A program made the translations under genes and the position numbers. Under the pieces are notes generated by a model. It saw only the letters and a program-made list of their open reading frames with translations. It searched no databases and was not told the DNA's origin. Shown here in pieces: positions 1-8,455 of a stretch of DNA of 59,905 bases. Source of the DNA: an uncultured Angelakisella sp. (GTDB lineage: Bacteria; Bacillota; Clostridia; Oscillospirales; Ruminococcaceae). The first letter of the stretch is position 1. Each line of letters starts with the position of its first letter. The DNA lies in the NCBI GenBank assembly GCA_910585525.1, contig CAJUFR010000010.1:1-59905 (forward strand). The letters run 5' to 3'.

Positions 1-95
1 GCATTTTTACCCGCTATGATAAACTTGATACTATCTTTTTAGCTTTTATCTATTTTCGCACTTATTGTCGATGCCCTTATGTGAACAGACCCTAA
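1..95 (+). mobile_element. IS5-like insertion sequence end (transposase C-terminus, partial)
   Basis: Frame 3 (positions 3-95) reads a transposase-like tail containing TRYDKLDTIFLAFIYF, which resembles the C-terminal TRYDKLD region of IS5-type DDE transposases. From about 55 a neighbouring frame reads FALIVDALM then a stop at 82-84, so the tail may carry a one-base frameshift. The presumed terminal repeat GGGTCTGTTCACAT is read on the minus strand and ends near position 92. The TAA stop at 93-95 is supplied by the target sequence. The element interrupts hsdM. Only one IS end is in the window, so family and length cannot be fixed. Confidence 0.55.
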
Positions 96-1146
96 TAGTC
101 GCTTCGGCATTTCCACGGAACAGAACACCATGAGGGAGAATAACCGCAGCCTTGCCATCTGACTTCAATGCCTTAAGGATATGCATGAGCCAAGCATAGT
201 CGCCGTTCTTCTCAGGAGGTGTGTCCCCATAGCCTTCAAAGCGACCATACTCTTTACCGGCAATACCGTCGCGCCAGTTCTTCATGGAAAAGGGCGGATT
301 GGCCACTATGTAATCAAAACGTTCAAGTACAGAGTTATCCGATTTATCAAGGTACTGCGGATTCGAGAATGTATTACCGCTCTTGATGGTGATTTCAGCC
401 TTGCGATGTAGAACCGCATTCATCTTAGCAAGACCGGCTGTCGTGCTTTCCTTCTCCTGACCATAACCCATGATTGGGAATGGAGCTGCGTCGATAGCTC
501 GAATTAATAGGCTGCCACTTCCACAGGCCGGATCGCATACCGTGGCGCTGGTATCCGTGCAACGGCTGATTCCTACCACATTGGCGAGGATTCTGGAAAC
601 CTCTGCAGGTGTATAGAATTGTCCCTTGCTCTTTCCACTTTCCGTGGCAAATTTGCGCATCAAATATTCGTAGGCGTCTCCGATGATGTCATCACCTTCG
701 GCCTTGTTCCGGGAGAAGTCCAATTCCGGGCGCTGAAAGATGGAGATAAGGTCGGTCAACTTATCGACCATTTCCTTACCGCTTCCGAGTTTTTTCTCAT
801 CGTTAAAATGTGCAATATCAATAACGCCCTTCAGGTCGGTGTTCTCGTCAGCAAGACGGGCGATAATTTTGTCCATGCCCTCGCCGATGTTCTTCTTTCC
901 CTTAAGCGCGATAAAGTCATCAAAGGAGCAGCCCGTCCGCTTTTCCGGATCGGGATCTTTGTCATGTGCCTTATCGAAGACCTTGATGTCCTCGTAGGCT
1001 CCCTTATTCTTAAATTTATCAGTGACATACTTCATGAACAGAAGCGTCAGGATATAGTCCTTATATTCCGAGGAATCCATGCCTCCGCGAAGTTTGTCGC
1101 AGCTCGCCCAAAGCGATGCATATAATTGTGTTTTCTTGACAGCCAT
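46..1146 (-). pseudogene. hsdM: Type I restriction-modification DNA methyltransferase HsdM, 3' end cut by IS
   Basis: This gene would encode the adenine-N6 methyltransferase subunit of a type I restriction-modification complex. The first 352 residues are HsdM-like: an N-terminal HsdM helical domain, the GQFYTPAEVSRIL segment, SAM motif I as DPACGSGSLL, and the catalytic NPPF motif. Translation then leaves the family at GNAEATIR and runs 14 unrelated residues into the inserted IS. HsdM proteins normally continue for about 130-150 more residues, so the product is probably non-functional. AAGGAG lies just before the ATG at 1146. No hsdS or hsdR is visible because the window ends here. Its lower GC than the chromosome from 3.6 kb onward suggests acquired DNA. 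Confidence 0.85.
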
Positions 1147-1195
1147 TTTTTTGCCTGCTCCTTGTCTAATGATTTTCTTTGATTTTCAGTGCGAA

Positions 1196-1390
1196 TCAGT
1201 CAGCGCTCTTACCGCTCTTAACCCATTCATCGAGTTCGGAAATTTTAAACTTCCACTGTTTTCCGATTTTTTGAGCAGGCAAACCTTCCTTACCATTTCT
1301 GATCCAGCCGCGAAGAGTAACTGTTTTGATTCCTAAATATTCCGCAGCTTCATCTATGCTTATCCATTTGTCATTCATGATTTCTTCCAT
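1196..1390 (-). CDS. Small excisionase-type helix-turn-helix protein
   Basis: This 64-residue protein consists almost entirely of one MerR/excisionase-type winged helix (helix_turn_helix_17): WISIDEAAEYLGIKTVTLRGWI, followed by a wing with IGKQWKF and a closing ELDEWVKSG helix. Such proteins often sit directly upstream of hsdM in Firmicute type I systems, where a DNA-binding or regulatory role is assumed. Here it lies 49 bp upstream of hsdM on the same strand and shares its promoter. The first ATG is preferred over the internal one at 1378 because GAGGTGAG is spaced correctly for it. No catalytic residues are present. Confidence 0.75.
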   Translation of the reverse strand: MEEIMNDKWISIDEAAEYLGIKTVTLRGWIRNGKEGLPAQKIGKQWKFKISELDEWVKSGKSAD

Positions 1391-1434
1391 GCTCTCACCT
1401 CGTGATTTGAATCTGAATACAGCTCAACTATTTT

Positions 1435-1463
1435 AGTATACACCATAAATGTGAATTTTTCAA
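1435..1463 (-). promoter_or_regulatory. SigmaA-type promoter for the HTH-hsdM operon
   Basis: On the minus strand TTGAAA, a 17-bp spacer and TATACT are present, with an upstream TG making an extended -10. The site lies about 45 bp before the HTH start codon. Confidence 0.6.
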
Positions 1464-1858
1464 GAGTTTGCTGTTATTTGTTGATATTATTTTTTATTTG
1501 TGCGTTCTTAGAATTCCCCACCGGACACAACTATGTCTGGTCTTTTTTTATCCATTTTTCAATATAAAGTTCATCTTGGTCTTCTCGTTTCTGCCTATCA
1601 GCACCGCAAAAACGGACATGCTTGTGTCTGAGGTTCCAATCCCGAAAAATGGCATACTTGCCTTAGCACGTGGGAGCCATCTGCGCAGGGTGTTTCCGGT
1701 TCCACGTGACTACCGATGACAATCAAATACTGTACCGATCACCGGAAGTGAGGTGCAGCCGAAATGGAGTAATCCTTCGGTATGCCCTCACGCCTGTGGT
1801 CTGGTTTTGCATGTCTGGAGCTCTCCATTTCGGCAAAAGCCGAAGGAGGGCTTTCATT
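1464..1858. other. AT-rich intergenic region without a convincing gene
   Basis: This stretch separates the leftward HTH-hsdM unit from the rightward sigma-like gene. Open frames here lack ribosome-binding sites and family resemblance. The segment from about 1600 looks like the leader commonly found before sigma-like genes of conjugative elements, but no defined structure could be assigned. Confidence 0.35.
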
Positions 1859-2371
1859 ATGCAAAACAACGACAATCAGAAGACCTATTTCATCTACGTT
1901 CGCAGCACTGGCGAGAAGGTTCTGGTCACCAAAGAGCAGCACGATTCCTTCTATAAGGAAGCCGACCGTATTCGCCACAAAGAGCAGGATCACGGCAGGT
2001 GCATGTGTCCCTACCGTTTCATCTGGAAGTGCGACGGTGACTGCATCGGCTGCGAATATCATGCGGCAGGCGACATTACTTCTCTGGATCAGCCTCTCCC
2101 TGATGGCAACGGCACCCTTGGTGACTATATTCCCGACCGCAGTAAGCCGATGGAGGAAGTCATCGCCGACCGTATGCTCTTAGAGCAGCTCTTTGCCAGA
2201 CTGCGTGAGCTCGACCCGGAGGCCGATACCATCATTCAGCTTTGGAAGGATCACCCGGAGGGTATCTCCGACCGTGCCATTGCAAGAGAGCTCGGTCGCC
2301 CGCAGAAGACTTTTGCGGATCAGATGAAGAAGTACCGCACCGACCTGCGCAGAATTACCGGCGACAAGTAA
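1859..2371 (+). CDS. Sigma-70-like regulator of an integrative/conjugative element
   Basis: This 170-residue protein resembles the sigma-70-like proteins found on Firmicute integrative and conjugative elements. It starts with a YFIYVRSTGEKVLVT segment, continues with a cysteine cluster (CMCPYRFIWKCDGDCIGCEY) and an LDxPLPDGNGTLGDYIPD stretch, and ends in a region 4-like helix-turn-helix (SDRAIARELGRPQKTFADQMKK). The ATG at 1859 is chosen because GAAGGAGG lies just upstream; an open frame extends 63 codons further but has no initiation signal. It is probably a relic of a transfer or regulatory module, because no relaxase or integrase survives in view. Confidence 0.8.
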   Translation: MQNNDNQKTYFIYVRSTGEKVLVTKEQHDSFYKEADRIRHKEQDHGRCMCPYRFIWKCDGDCIGCEYHAAGDITSLDQPLPDGNGTLGDYIPDRSKPMEEVIADRMLLEQLFARLRELDPEADTIIQLWKDHPEGISDRAIARELGRPQKTFADQMKKYRTDLRRITGDK

Positions 2372-2395
2372 TATAAGCACCACGAATCACACCCT

Positions 2396-2439
2396 TTCCG
2401 GCCACTGTCCATCAATCGGATGGTGGTCGGAATTTTTTT
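2396..2439 (+). terminator. Rho-independent terminator
   Basis: A long hairpin (arms TTCCGGCCAC and GTGGTCGGAA with inner GTCCATC/GATGG pairing) is followed by seven T residues, 25 bp after the sigma-like gene. Confidence 0.75.
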
Positions 2440-2525
2440 ATAAAATCCTCCGCTCAAATCGGCAGTTCATCTCCAGTGGAAGATGAAGGCAAGAGAACAC
2501 AGCCTTTAGAAAGCGAGGTGAACAA

Positions 2526-2714
2526 ATGATGTACCGCAGTTACGCAGACACTGGCGGCAACTTGAACGAGGAGATCAAACTCCTGAATTCCATCAGCCAC
2601 GTATCCGCCAGACTGGCAAGGAACCTCTCACTCCTTGCCGCAAGCCAATCCGAGGAAGGAGGAAAAGAAAATGTCAAAGGTTTTATTTCAATTATTCGAT
2701 CTGGAGAAATCTGA
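2526..2714 (+). CDS. Small mobile-element protein with a hybrid C-terminus
   Basis: This 62-residue protein begins at an ATG preceded by GAGGTGAAC. Its core, NEEIKLLNSISHVSARLARNLSLLA, is an amphipathic helix seen in short proteins that follow sigma-like genes on Firmicute integrative elements and usually precede a recombinase gene. The family normally ends soon after an EEGGK motif; here the last dozen residues run into sequence that belongs to the opposite-strand pseudogene. A second ATG at about 2671, after a strong AAGGAGG, may be the lost start of the following recombinase. I therefore place an element deletion junction near 2675-2690. The molecular role of the protein is unknown. Confidence 0.55.
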   Translation: MMYRSYADTGGNLNEEIKLLNSISHVSARLARNLSLLAASQSEEGGKENVKGFISIIRSGEI

Positions 2715-3486
2715 ATACCGTTTTTCATCAGAAGGATATGTTCAAATGGCTCTCCAAAAGCGGTATCGTAAGCCATCGTTAAATACATCAATACTTTGTC
2801 CTTATCACTCTGATCATCGTCCCCGTCAAAAACAATATCGAAGCCGTTTACTTGAGCTACTATTTCATATGGGAAATGCGACTGCTCCCATTCCTCAGAT
2901 AAATTTAATCTTAATAGGTTGTCAATATCCCATAGTATTTCCGGGCGGCAATGAACCTGACCCCCGTAAGGACTTCTTTCCCATACCGATAAAAAACCGC
3001 AAGTCGTAAAATCATAATAGAACTTTCTTCCAATCGACCAGCATAAATATTCCTGTGTACCTGTTCTGGGACAATTGCCAGCGTTATAAGAAATATCAAA
3101 GGCTTTCCCCTTATATGTCAATAATGCGTCCTCTATATTTATTATTATCCCGTGCCGGTCTAAAAAACTCTCAGTTCTGATTCGTCACAAAGATATGCTT
3201 GCTGTAAATCTAAGATTCCATATTTCTTTATGGCTTCACACTCGTTTGCACTCGTCGTCACGTGAAAATACACAAAATTAAAATCAAGATATGTTCTCGG
3301 AAGATGTCCGAATCTTTTTATTACATCTTCCACTAAATCATCTGTATATCTGTATTCGCTTTCATGCCCTACAAATTTTTCCCAAGTTGAAATGTCGACT
3401 CCGCTTAGTCCTACTAATGTTTTACAGGCATTTGCAGAAGATCGTATATCATAAGTACTAAACAAATACAAAACCTCCTCTGACAT
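2675..3486 (-). pseudogene. Frameshifted and 3'-truncated accessory protein, possible ADP-ribosyltransferase-like fold
   Basis: Two consecutive minus-strand frames belong to one gene. The first (3486-3160) ends ...AYLCDESELRVF and stops after a run of six T residues. Reading on in another frame gives FLDRHGI, then INIEDALLTYKGKAFDISYN, continuing smoothly into the second frame from 3121. One missing base in the T run (3165-3170) explains the break. The 3' end near 2675 is replaced by mobile-element sequence. A start at TTG 3465 fits the AGAGGAGG better than the ATG at 3486. The YFHVTTSANECEAIKKYGI segment recalls the H-x-T and 'GIL' region of ADP-ribosyltransferase folds such as DarT, but this is a weak, motif-level suggestion. 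Function is otherwise unknown. Confidence 0.6.
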
Positions 3487-3647
3487 CTATCTCGAACACT
3501 CAACACCCCTGACATCTAATCCGGCAACTCAACTCTCACACTTTTTGAGCCAAGCCGCCATAGATAAGTTACCGCAGAGCGATTACCGCCTCCACCCGCT
3601 CGAAACCATCGGGAGCCGAAAACCGCAGTATTACTGGGTTTTCGCAG
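3487..3647. other. Boundary between foreign DNA and the chromosome
   Basis: Base composition shifts here from AT-rich accessory DNA to GC-rich chromosome. The shift coincides with the stop codon of rlmD. The rlmD/rumA 3' end is a recognised integration site for Firmicute mobile elements. No attachment-site repeat could be proved, because the other element end is outside the window. Confidence 0.4.
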
Positions 3648-5009
3648 CTATTTTCCTTCAACCCTTGACATCAAAACCACCGTCTCCACATGGGCCGTCC
3701 TGGGGAACATATCCACCGGCTGGGCTAGCTGGGGACGATAGCCTGCTTTTTGCAGCACCGCCAGGTCCCGGGCCATGGTGGCGGGGTTGCAGGAGACCAT
3801 CACCACCCGCTTCGGCCCCATCCGGGCCACCGCCGCCAGGGTGGCGGCGTCGCAGCCCTTGCGGGGCGGGTCCAGCACCACCACCGTGGGGCGCAGCCCC
3901 TCCGCCTCCAGCCGGGCGGCGGCCGCCCCGGCGTCGGCGCAGAGGAAACGGGCGTTGAGGATGCCGTTGCGCCGGGCGTTCTCCCCGGCGTCCCGGACGG
4001 CGCTCTCCACCACCTCCACCCCCACCAGTTCCCGCACCTGCCGGGCCATGGAAAGACCGATGGTCCCCGCCCCGCAGTAAAGGTCCAGCAGAACGTCGTC
4101 GGGGGAAAGCTGGGCCAACTCCGCCGCCTGGCGGTAGAGCAGTTCCGCCCCCTGGTGGTTCACCTGGTAGAAGGAGAGGGGGGATATCTCCACCTCCACC
4201 CCCGCCAGCACGTCCCGGATGGCCGGGGCGCCAAAGAGCACCTTGGTCTCCGGCCCCAGGATGACGTTGGTTCGCTTGGGGTTGCTGTTCACCAGGATGG
4301 AGGTGACGCCGGGGCAGGCGGCCAGCACCATGCTCACCAGCAGCTGGGGCTGGGGTATCCGCTGGCCGTTCACCACCAGGCAGACCATCACCTGGCCGGT
4401 GGCCTCCCCCCACCGGAGGTAGAGGTGGCGGTACAGGCCGCTTCCGGTGGCCTCGTCATAGGGCCGCTGGCCGCTCTGGTCGATGTACCGGCAGACCGCC
4501 TGGACGATCCGGGCGAAGAAGGGGGGCTGGAGGCGGCAATCCCCGGCGGGGATGATCTGATGACTGCGGGGGGCGTAGAAACCGCAGAAGGCCCCCTCCT
4601 CCCCCTGGCCGATGGGGTACTGGGCCTTGTTGCGGTAGCCCTCCGCCCGGGGGGAGGACAGGATGGGCTGCACCGGGACGGCCAGTCCCCCGATGCGGGC
4701 GATGGCGTCGGCCACCCACCGCTCCTTCTCCGCCAGTTCCGCCGGATAGTCAAGGTGCCGGAGGGAGCAGCCGCCGCACCGGCGGCAGACGGGACAGCCG
4801 GGCTCGACCCGCCCCGGCCCCGGCTCCACCACCTCCTGGATGATGCCGTAGCAGTAGGAGGGCAGCACCTTGACGATACGCGCCGTCAGCCGGTCCCCCG
4901 GGGCGGCGTGGGGAACGAACACCGCCATCCCCTCGTGCCGGCCCACCCCGCTGCCCTGGCTGGTCACCGACTGGATCTCCAGGGAGATCAAGTCGTTTTT
5001 CTTCAGCAT
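3648..5009 (-). CDS. rlmD: 23S rRNA (uracil-C5)-methyltransferase, RlmD/RumA family
   Basis: This SAM-dependent enzyme methylates C5 of a 23S rRNA uridine (U1939 and/or U747 in relatives). The 453-residue product has an N-terminal TRAM RNA-binding domain (about 1-60) and iron-sulfur ligands C72, C78 and C81 plus the Cys of AGDCRLQ. It also has the QVNHQGAELLY segment, SAM motif DLYCGAGTIGLSM, VLDPPRKGCD, and the catalytic cysteine in VSCNPATMARD. The terminal HVETVVLMSR is typical. The ATG at 5009 follows GGAGGTG; longer versions would run through a repeat and promoter. It is monocistronic, and its promoter is formed at the edge of a dispersed repeat. Confidence 0.93.
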   Translation of the reverse strand: MLKKNDLISLEIQSVTSQGSGVGRHEGMAVFVPHAAPGDRLTARIVKVLPSYCYGIIQEVVEPGPGRVEPGCPVCRRCGGCSLRHLDYPAELAEKERWVADAIARIGGLAVPVQPILSSPRAEGYRNKAQYPIGQGEEGAFCGFYAPRSHQIIPAGDCRLQPPFFARIVQAVCRYIDQSGQRPYDEATGSGLYRHLYLRWGEATGQVMVCLVVNGQRIPQPQLLVSMVLAACPGVTSILVNSNPKRTNVILGPETKVLFGAPAIRDVLAGVEVEISPLSFYQVNHQGAELLYRQAAELAQLSPDDVLLDLYCGAGTIGLSMARQVRELVGVEVVESAVRDAGENARRNGILNARFLCADAGAAAARLEAEGLRPTVVVLDPPRKGCDAATLAAVARMGPKRVVMVSCNPATMARDLAVLQKAGYRPQLAQPVDMFPRTAHVETVVLMSRVEGK

Positions 5010-5042
5010 AATGCAGACACCTCCAACAAAATAGCTGGCGAT

Positions 5043-5071
5043 ATTATACCATAAAACAGCCCTAGACTCCA
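5043..5071 (-). promoter_or_regulatory. Repeat-associated extended -10 promoter of rlmD
   Basis: On the minus strand TGGAGT, exactly 17 bp and TATAAT occur, with TGG immediately before the -10. The -35 hexamer lies inside GGTGCCTGGAGTCT, a 14-mer that is repeated upstream of lepA and fhs with identical spacing. Confidence 0.65.
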
Positions 5072-5153
5072 GGCACCCGCTAAGATTTTGTACCCGGTAA
5101 GGCGGCAAAGCCGCCGTGCAGGGCCCGCCAGCGGGGGCACCCCGCTTTGCAGG
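5064..5153. repeat. Dispersed GC-rich palindromic repeat, copy A
   Basis: The element starts with AGACTCCAGGCACCCGC, continues with AAGATTTT, then GGTAAGGCGGC, AAAGCCGCCGTGCAGGGC and an inverted GCGGGG/CCCCGC pair. The same modules recur at 31652-31822 and 53815-53966, and the first 17 bases also at 47225-47241. It lies in the rlmD-aminotransferase intergenic region. Confidence 0.75.
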
Positions 5154-5168
5154 AAAAATTTTTTGGAC

Positions 5169-5197
5169 TTGCAAAAATCGCCCGGATGGACTACAAT
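5169..5197 (+). promoter_or_regulatory. Promoter of the aminotransferase gene
   Basis: TTGCAA, 17 bp and TACAAT lie 39 bp before the start codon at 5236, whose AGGAGG is at 5221. Confidence 0.6.
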
Positions 5198-5235
5198 AAC
5201 AGGGTATCGATACAAGAAACAGGAGGAACACGCCC

Positions 5236-6522
5236 ATGGAGATGCTGAAGGACTGCCCGGTGGGGCAGCTGGAGACGCTGCTGCGGCAGCTGCGGGAGGA
5301 GTACCAGGGGTACCAGGCCAGGGGCCTGAGCCTGGATATGTCCCGGGGCAAGCCCAACACCCAGCAGCTGGACCTCTGCCAGGGGATGCTGGATACCGTC
5401 AGCAGCAGCCTGGGGGCGGTGTCGGAAAGCGGCATCGATTGCCGCAACTATGGCCTCCTGGACGGCCTGCCGGAGGTGCGGCGGCTGCTGGCCGATATGC
5501 TCCAGGTGGCGGAGGACGAGATCATCGTGGGGGGCAACTCCAGCCTCAACCTTATGTACGACTGTATGACCCGGGCCCTTCTGTACGGGGTGTACGGCTC
5601 CGATAAGCCCTGGTGCAAGGAGCCGGAGATCAAGTTCCTCTGCCCGGTGCCGGGGTACGACCGGCACTTCGCCATCACCCAGCACTTCGGCATCAAGATG
5701 ATCAACATCGACATGACCCCGGAGGGGCCGGACATGGACCAGGTGGAGCGGTACATCACCGACCCGGCGGTAAAGGGCATCTGGTGCGTCCCCAAGTATT
5801 CCAACCCCACCGGCGTCACCTACTCCAACCGGGTGGTGCGGCGGTTCGCCAAGCTCTGCCCCGCCGCCCGGGACTTCCGCATCTTCTGGGACAACGCCTA
5901 CACCATCCACGACCTGTACGACGAGGGGGACCGGCTGCTGGACCTCTTCGCCCTGCTGAAGGACGAGGGGAAGGAGGACATGGTCTTTATCTTCGGCTCC
6001 ACCTCCAAGATATCCTTTGCCGGGGCGGGGCTGGCGGCGGTGGCGGCATCCCGGCGGAACATCCAGTTCATGATGCGGCAGCTGTCCATCCAGACCATCA
6101 GCTACGACAAGATCAGCCAGTTGATGCATGTGCGGTTCTTTGGGGACTACCGGCGGATGAAGGAGCATATGAAGCTGCACGCCGCCATCCTGCGGCCCAA
6201 GTTCCAGCTGGTCCAGGATATCTTTCGGGAGGAACTGGAGGGCCTTGGCGTCGCCGGGTGGACCGAGCCCCGGGGGGGATATTTCATCTCCTTCCAGACG
6301 CTGCCCCACTGCGCCAAGCGCACCGTGGCCCTCTGCAAAAACGCCGGGGTGACCCTGACCTCGGCGGGGGCCACCTTCCCCTACGGCATCGACCCGGAGG
6401 ACAGCAATATCCGCATCGCCCCCTCCTACCCCACCCTGGAGGAACTGGAGACAGCGGCACGGCTGTTCTGCCTGGCGGTGAAGATCGCCTCGGTGGAGTA
6501 CCTGCTGACCACCAGTATATGA
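5236..6522 (+). CDS. PLP-dependent class I aminotransferase, aspartate aminotransferase-like (PF12897 type)
   Basis: This 428-residue fold-type I aminotransferase probably moves amino groups between aspartate or alanine-type donors and 2-oxoglutarate. Visible elements are the GLSLDMSRGKP substrate-binding entry, NYGLLDGLPEVRRLLA, YSNPTG at 188-193, the PLP ring-binding D219 in FWDNAY, and the Schiff-base K258 in GSTSKISFAG. Length and order fit the Firmicute 'aspartate aminotransferase' subgroup with an extended middle rather than classical AspC. AGGAGG precedes the ATG. The next gene starts 22 bp downstream, so the two are probably cotranscribed. The exact substrate cannot be read from sequence. 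Confidence 0.85.
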   Translation: MEMLKDCPVGQLETLLRQLREEYQGYQARGLSLDMSRGKPNTQQLDLCQGMLDTVSSSLGAVSESGIDCRNYGLLDGLPEVRRLLADMLQVAEDEIIVGGNSSLNLMYDCMTRALLYGVYGSDKPWCKEPEIKFLCPVPGYDRHFAITQHFGIKMINIDMTPEGPDMDQVERYITDPAVKGIWCVPKYSNPTGVTYSNRVVRRFAKLCPAARDFRIFWDNAYTIHDLYDEGDRLLDLFALLKDEGKEDMVFIFGSTSKISFAGAGLAAVAASRRNIQFMMRQLSIQTISYDKISQLMHVRFFGDYRRMKEHMKLHAAILRPKFQLVQDIFREELEGLGVAGWTEPRGGYFISFQTLPHCAKRTVALCKNAGVTLTSAGATFPYGIDPEDSNIRIAPSYPTLEELETAARLFCLAVKIASVEYLLTTSI

Positions 6523-6544
6523 CCGTATTTCCAAGGAGGGCGCT

Positions 6545-7522
6545 ATGATACTGACAGAACAAGATATCCATCAGCTGGAGTCCATGTCCGACGACACCGG
6601 CGGCTACTTCGCCCGGATGTCCCTCTACCTGGAGCGGCTGGTCCGGGACGGGATACGGGAGGGCCGCTTCACCCTGGAGGAAGCCCGGGAGGACCGGGAC
6701 CTGGCCCTGTGGCGGGCCTTCGCCTGGAACAACATGGGGGGATGCCAGAACTACTACAACACCATCCAGTGGATGGTCCATTCCCAGAAGAACGCCGGGG
6801 GCTGCGGCTGCTGGCACTACCGGTACGCCGTGGCGCTGCTCTACAGCGGGGAGCCGGAAAAGGCCCGGGAGTACCTCCAGCGGGGCACGGTGGAGGAGCC
6901 GGACTACCCCTGGAACTGGCTCCAGCTGGGCAAGCTGCGGGCCCACTTCGGGGACCGGGAGGGGGCGCTGGCGGCGGCGGACCGGGGCCTGGCCCTGGTG
7001 CCCGGTGACTACGAGTTCACCACCCTCCGCCGGGAGATACTGGAAGGGCGCACTTTGCGGGAGATGGAGTACCACTATATCTGCCAGGAGGCGGACCAGA
7101 GCCTGCAGGAGGACCAGGACCCGGAGACCCTCCAGAAGCGGTGGGACGTGGCCGGCATCCTTCCCGACCCGGCGGGGCTGGAGCGGAACAAGGCGCTGCT
7201 GCAGGCGGAAAGCTGGGGGACCGACGGCCCCTGGTGCAGCTGCCGGATCACCGCCTGGGGGCGCTGCTTCACCCTGAACCTTCGGATGAGCCAGGCCCTT
7301 TTTTCCCGCATCGACCCCCAGTGGCTGTCCGGCCTGCGCCGGTGGCTGGACCACAGCGACGGCTATCTTTCCCACAGCACCCACCAGACCTACTGGCTGG
7401 AGAAGATGGAGGTGGGGCTGGACGGCCGGTTGTGGGGTCACTTCCGTGGCGTGGAGACCGGCACAAGGTACATCAACTGCGCCTCCGGCCAGCCGGTGCC
7501 GGAGGTACCGGCACTATTATAA
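6545..7522 (+). CDS. TPR-repeat hypothetical protein
   Basis: This 325-residue soluble protein has no signal peptide. The central part (about 85-165) contains helical tetratricopeptide-like repeats: WHYRYAVALLYSGEPEKAREYLQRG, and a second repeat around GDREGALAAADRGLAL. The flanks are rich in Trp, Tyr and acidic residues, and the C-terminal third (WCSCRITAWGRCFTLNL) is unassigned. AAGGAGG precedes the ATG. It follows the aminotransferase by 22 bp and ends 16 bp before rsmA, suggesting a three-gene operon. I do not recognise the family; a scaffold role is only a guess from the TPRs. Confidence 0.75.
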   Translation: MILTEQDIHQLESMSDDTGGYFARMSLYLERLVRDGIREGRFTLEEAREDRDLALWRAFAWNNMGGCQNYYNTIQWMVHSQKNAGGCGCWHYRYAVALLYSGEPEKAREYLQRGTVEEPDYPWNWLQLGKLRAHFGDREGALAAADRGLALVPGDYEFTTLRREILEGRTLREMEYHYICQEADQSLQEDQDPETLQKRWDVAGILPDPAGLERNKALLQAESWGTDGPWCSCRITAWGRCFTLNLRMSQALFSRIDPQWLSGLRRWLDHSDGYLSHSTHQTYWLEKMEVGLDGRLWGHFRGVETGTRYINCASGQPVPEVPALL

Positions 7523-7538
7523 CCAAAGGAGGGGAAGC

Positions 7539-8411
7539 ATGGGGCGTCTCACCGACCGCGGGGTGATCCGGGACGTCATGGAGCGGCACGGGTTCACCTT
7601 TTCCAAGTCCCTGGGGCAGAACTTCATCGTCAACCCCTCGGTCTGCCCCCGCATCGCCCAGGAGGGGGGCGCCGCCCCCGGAGTGGGGGTCATCGAGATC
7701 GGGGCGGGGATCGGGGTGCTCACCGCCGAACTGGCCCGCCGGGCCGACAAGGTGGTTTGCGTCGAGATCGACCGGCGGCTGCTGCCCATCCTGGCCGAAA
7801 CGCTGGCGGAGTTTTCCAACATCACCATCGTCAACGCCGACGTGATGAAGACCGACCTGGCCGCCCTCATCGCCCGGGAGTTCCCCGGCATGGAGGTGGT
7901 GGTCTGCGCCAACCTCCCCTATTACATCACCTCCCCCATCCTCATGTCGCTGCTGGAGCAGCGGCTGCCCATCCGCTCCATCACCGTCATGGTGCAGAAG
8001 GAGGCGGCCCAGCGCATCTGCGCCCAGCCCGGCACCCGGGATTCCGGGGCCATCTCGGCGGCGGTGCGGTACTACAGCCAGCCCCGGGTGCTGTTCCCTG
8101 TCTCCCGGGGCAGCTTCCTCCCCGCCCCGGAGGTGGATTCCGCCGTCATCCGGCTGGACCTCCATCCCACCCCGCCGGTGGCGGTAGCCGACGAAGCCAC
8201 CCTCTTCCGGGTCATCCGGGGGGCCTTCGGCCAGCGGCGCAAGACGGTGCTCAACACCCTCTCCGCCGCCCTGGAACTGCCCAAGGAGGAGACCCGCGCC
8301 CTGCTGGAACAGGCGGGCGTCCCCGCCACCGCCCGGGCCGAGGCCCTGACCCTGGAGCAGTTCGCCGCCATCGCCGGTGGGGTGTGGTCCCGGGAACAGA
8401 ACAAGGCATAA
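7539..8411 (+). CDS. rsmA: 16S rRNA (adenine1518/1519-N6)-dimethyltransferase
   Basis: RsmA (KsgA) dimethylates two adjacent adenines in the 3' hairpin of 16S rRNA during 30S maturation. The 290-residue product has the family start FSKSLGQNFIVNPSVC, SAM motif I EIGAGIGVLTAELA (about 53-66), the CVEIDRRL acidic loop, and the catalytic NLPYYITSPI motif. AAAGGAGGGG directly precedes the chosen ATG at 7539. Length matches Bacillus KsgA. It is the last gene of the aminotransferase-TPR-rsmA unit and is followed by a terminator. Confidence 0.95.
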   Translation: MGRLTDRGVIRDVMERHGFTFSKSLGQNFIVNPSVCPRIAQEGGAAPGVGVIEIGAGIGVLTAELARRADKVVCVEIDRRLLPILAETLAEFSNITIVNADVMKTDLAALIAREFPGMEVVVCANLPYYITSPILMSLLEQRLPIRSITVMVQKEAAQRICAQPGTRDSGAISAAVRYYSQPRVLFPVSRGSFLPAPEVDSAVIRLDLHPTPPVAVADEATLFRVIRGAFGQRRKTVLNTLSAALELPKEETRALLEQAGVPATARAEALTLEQFAAIAGGVWSREQNKA

Positions 8412-8413
8412 CA

Positions 8414-8437
8414 AAAGACCGCCGTGGCGGTCTTTTT
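8414..8437 (+). terminator. Rho-independent terminator after rsmA
   Basis: AAGACCGCC and GGCGGTCTT form a hairpin with a two-base loop, followed by a T run. Confidence 0.85.
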
Positions 8438-8455
8438 TGCGGTCTGTCCCGTGGT

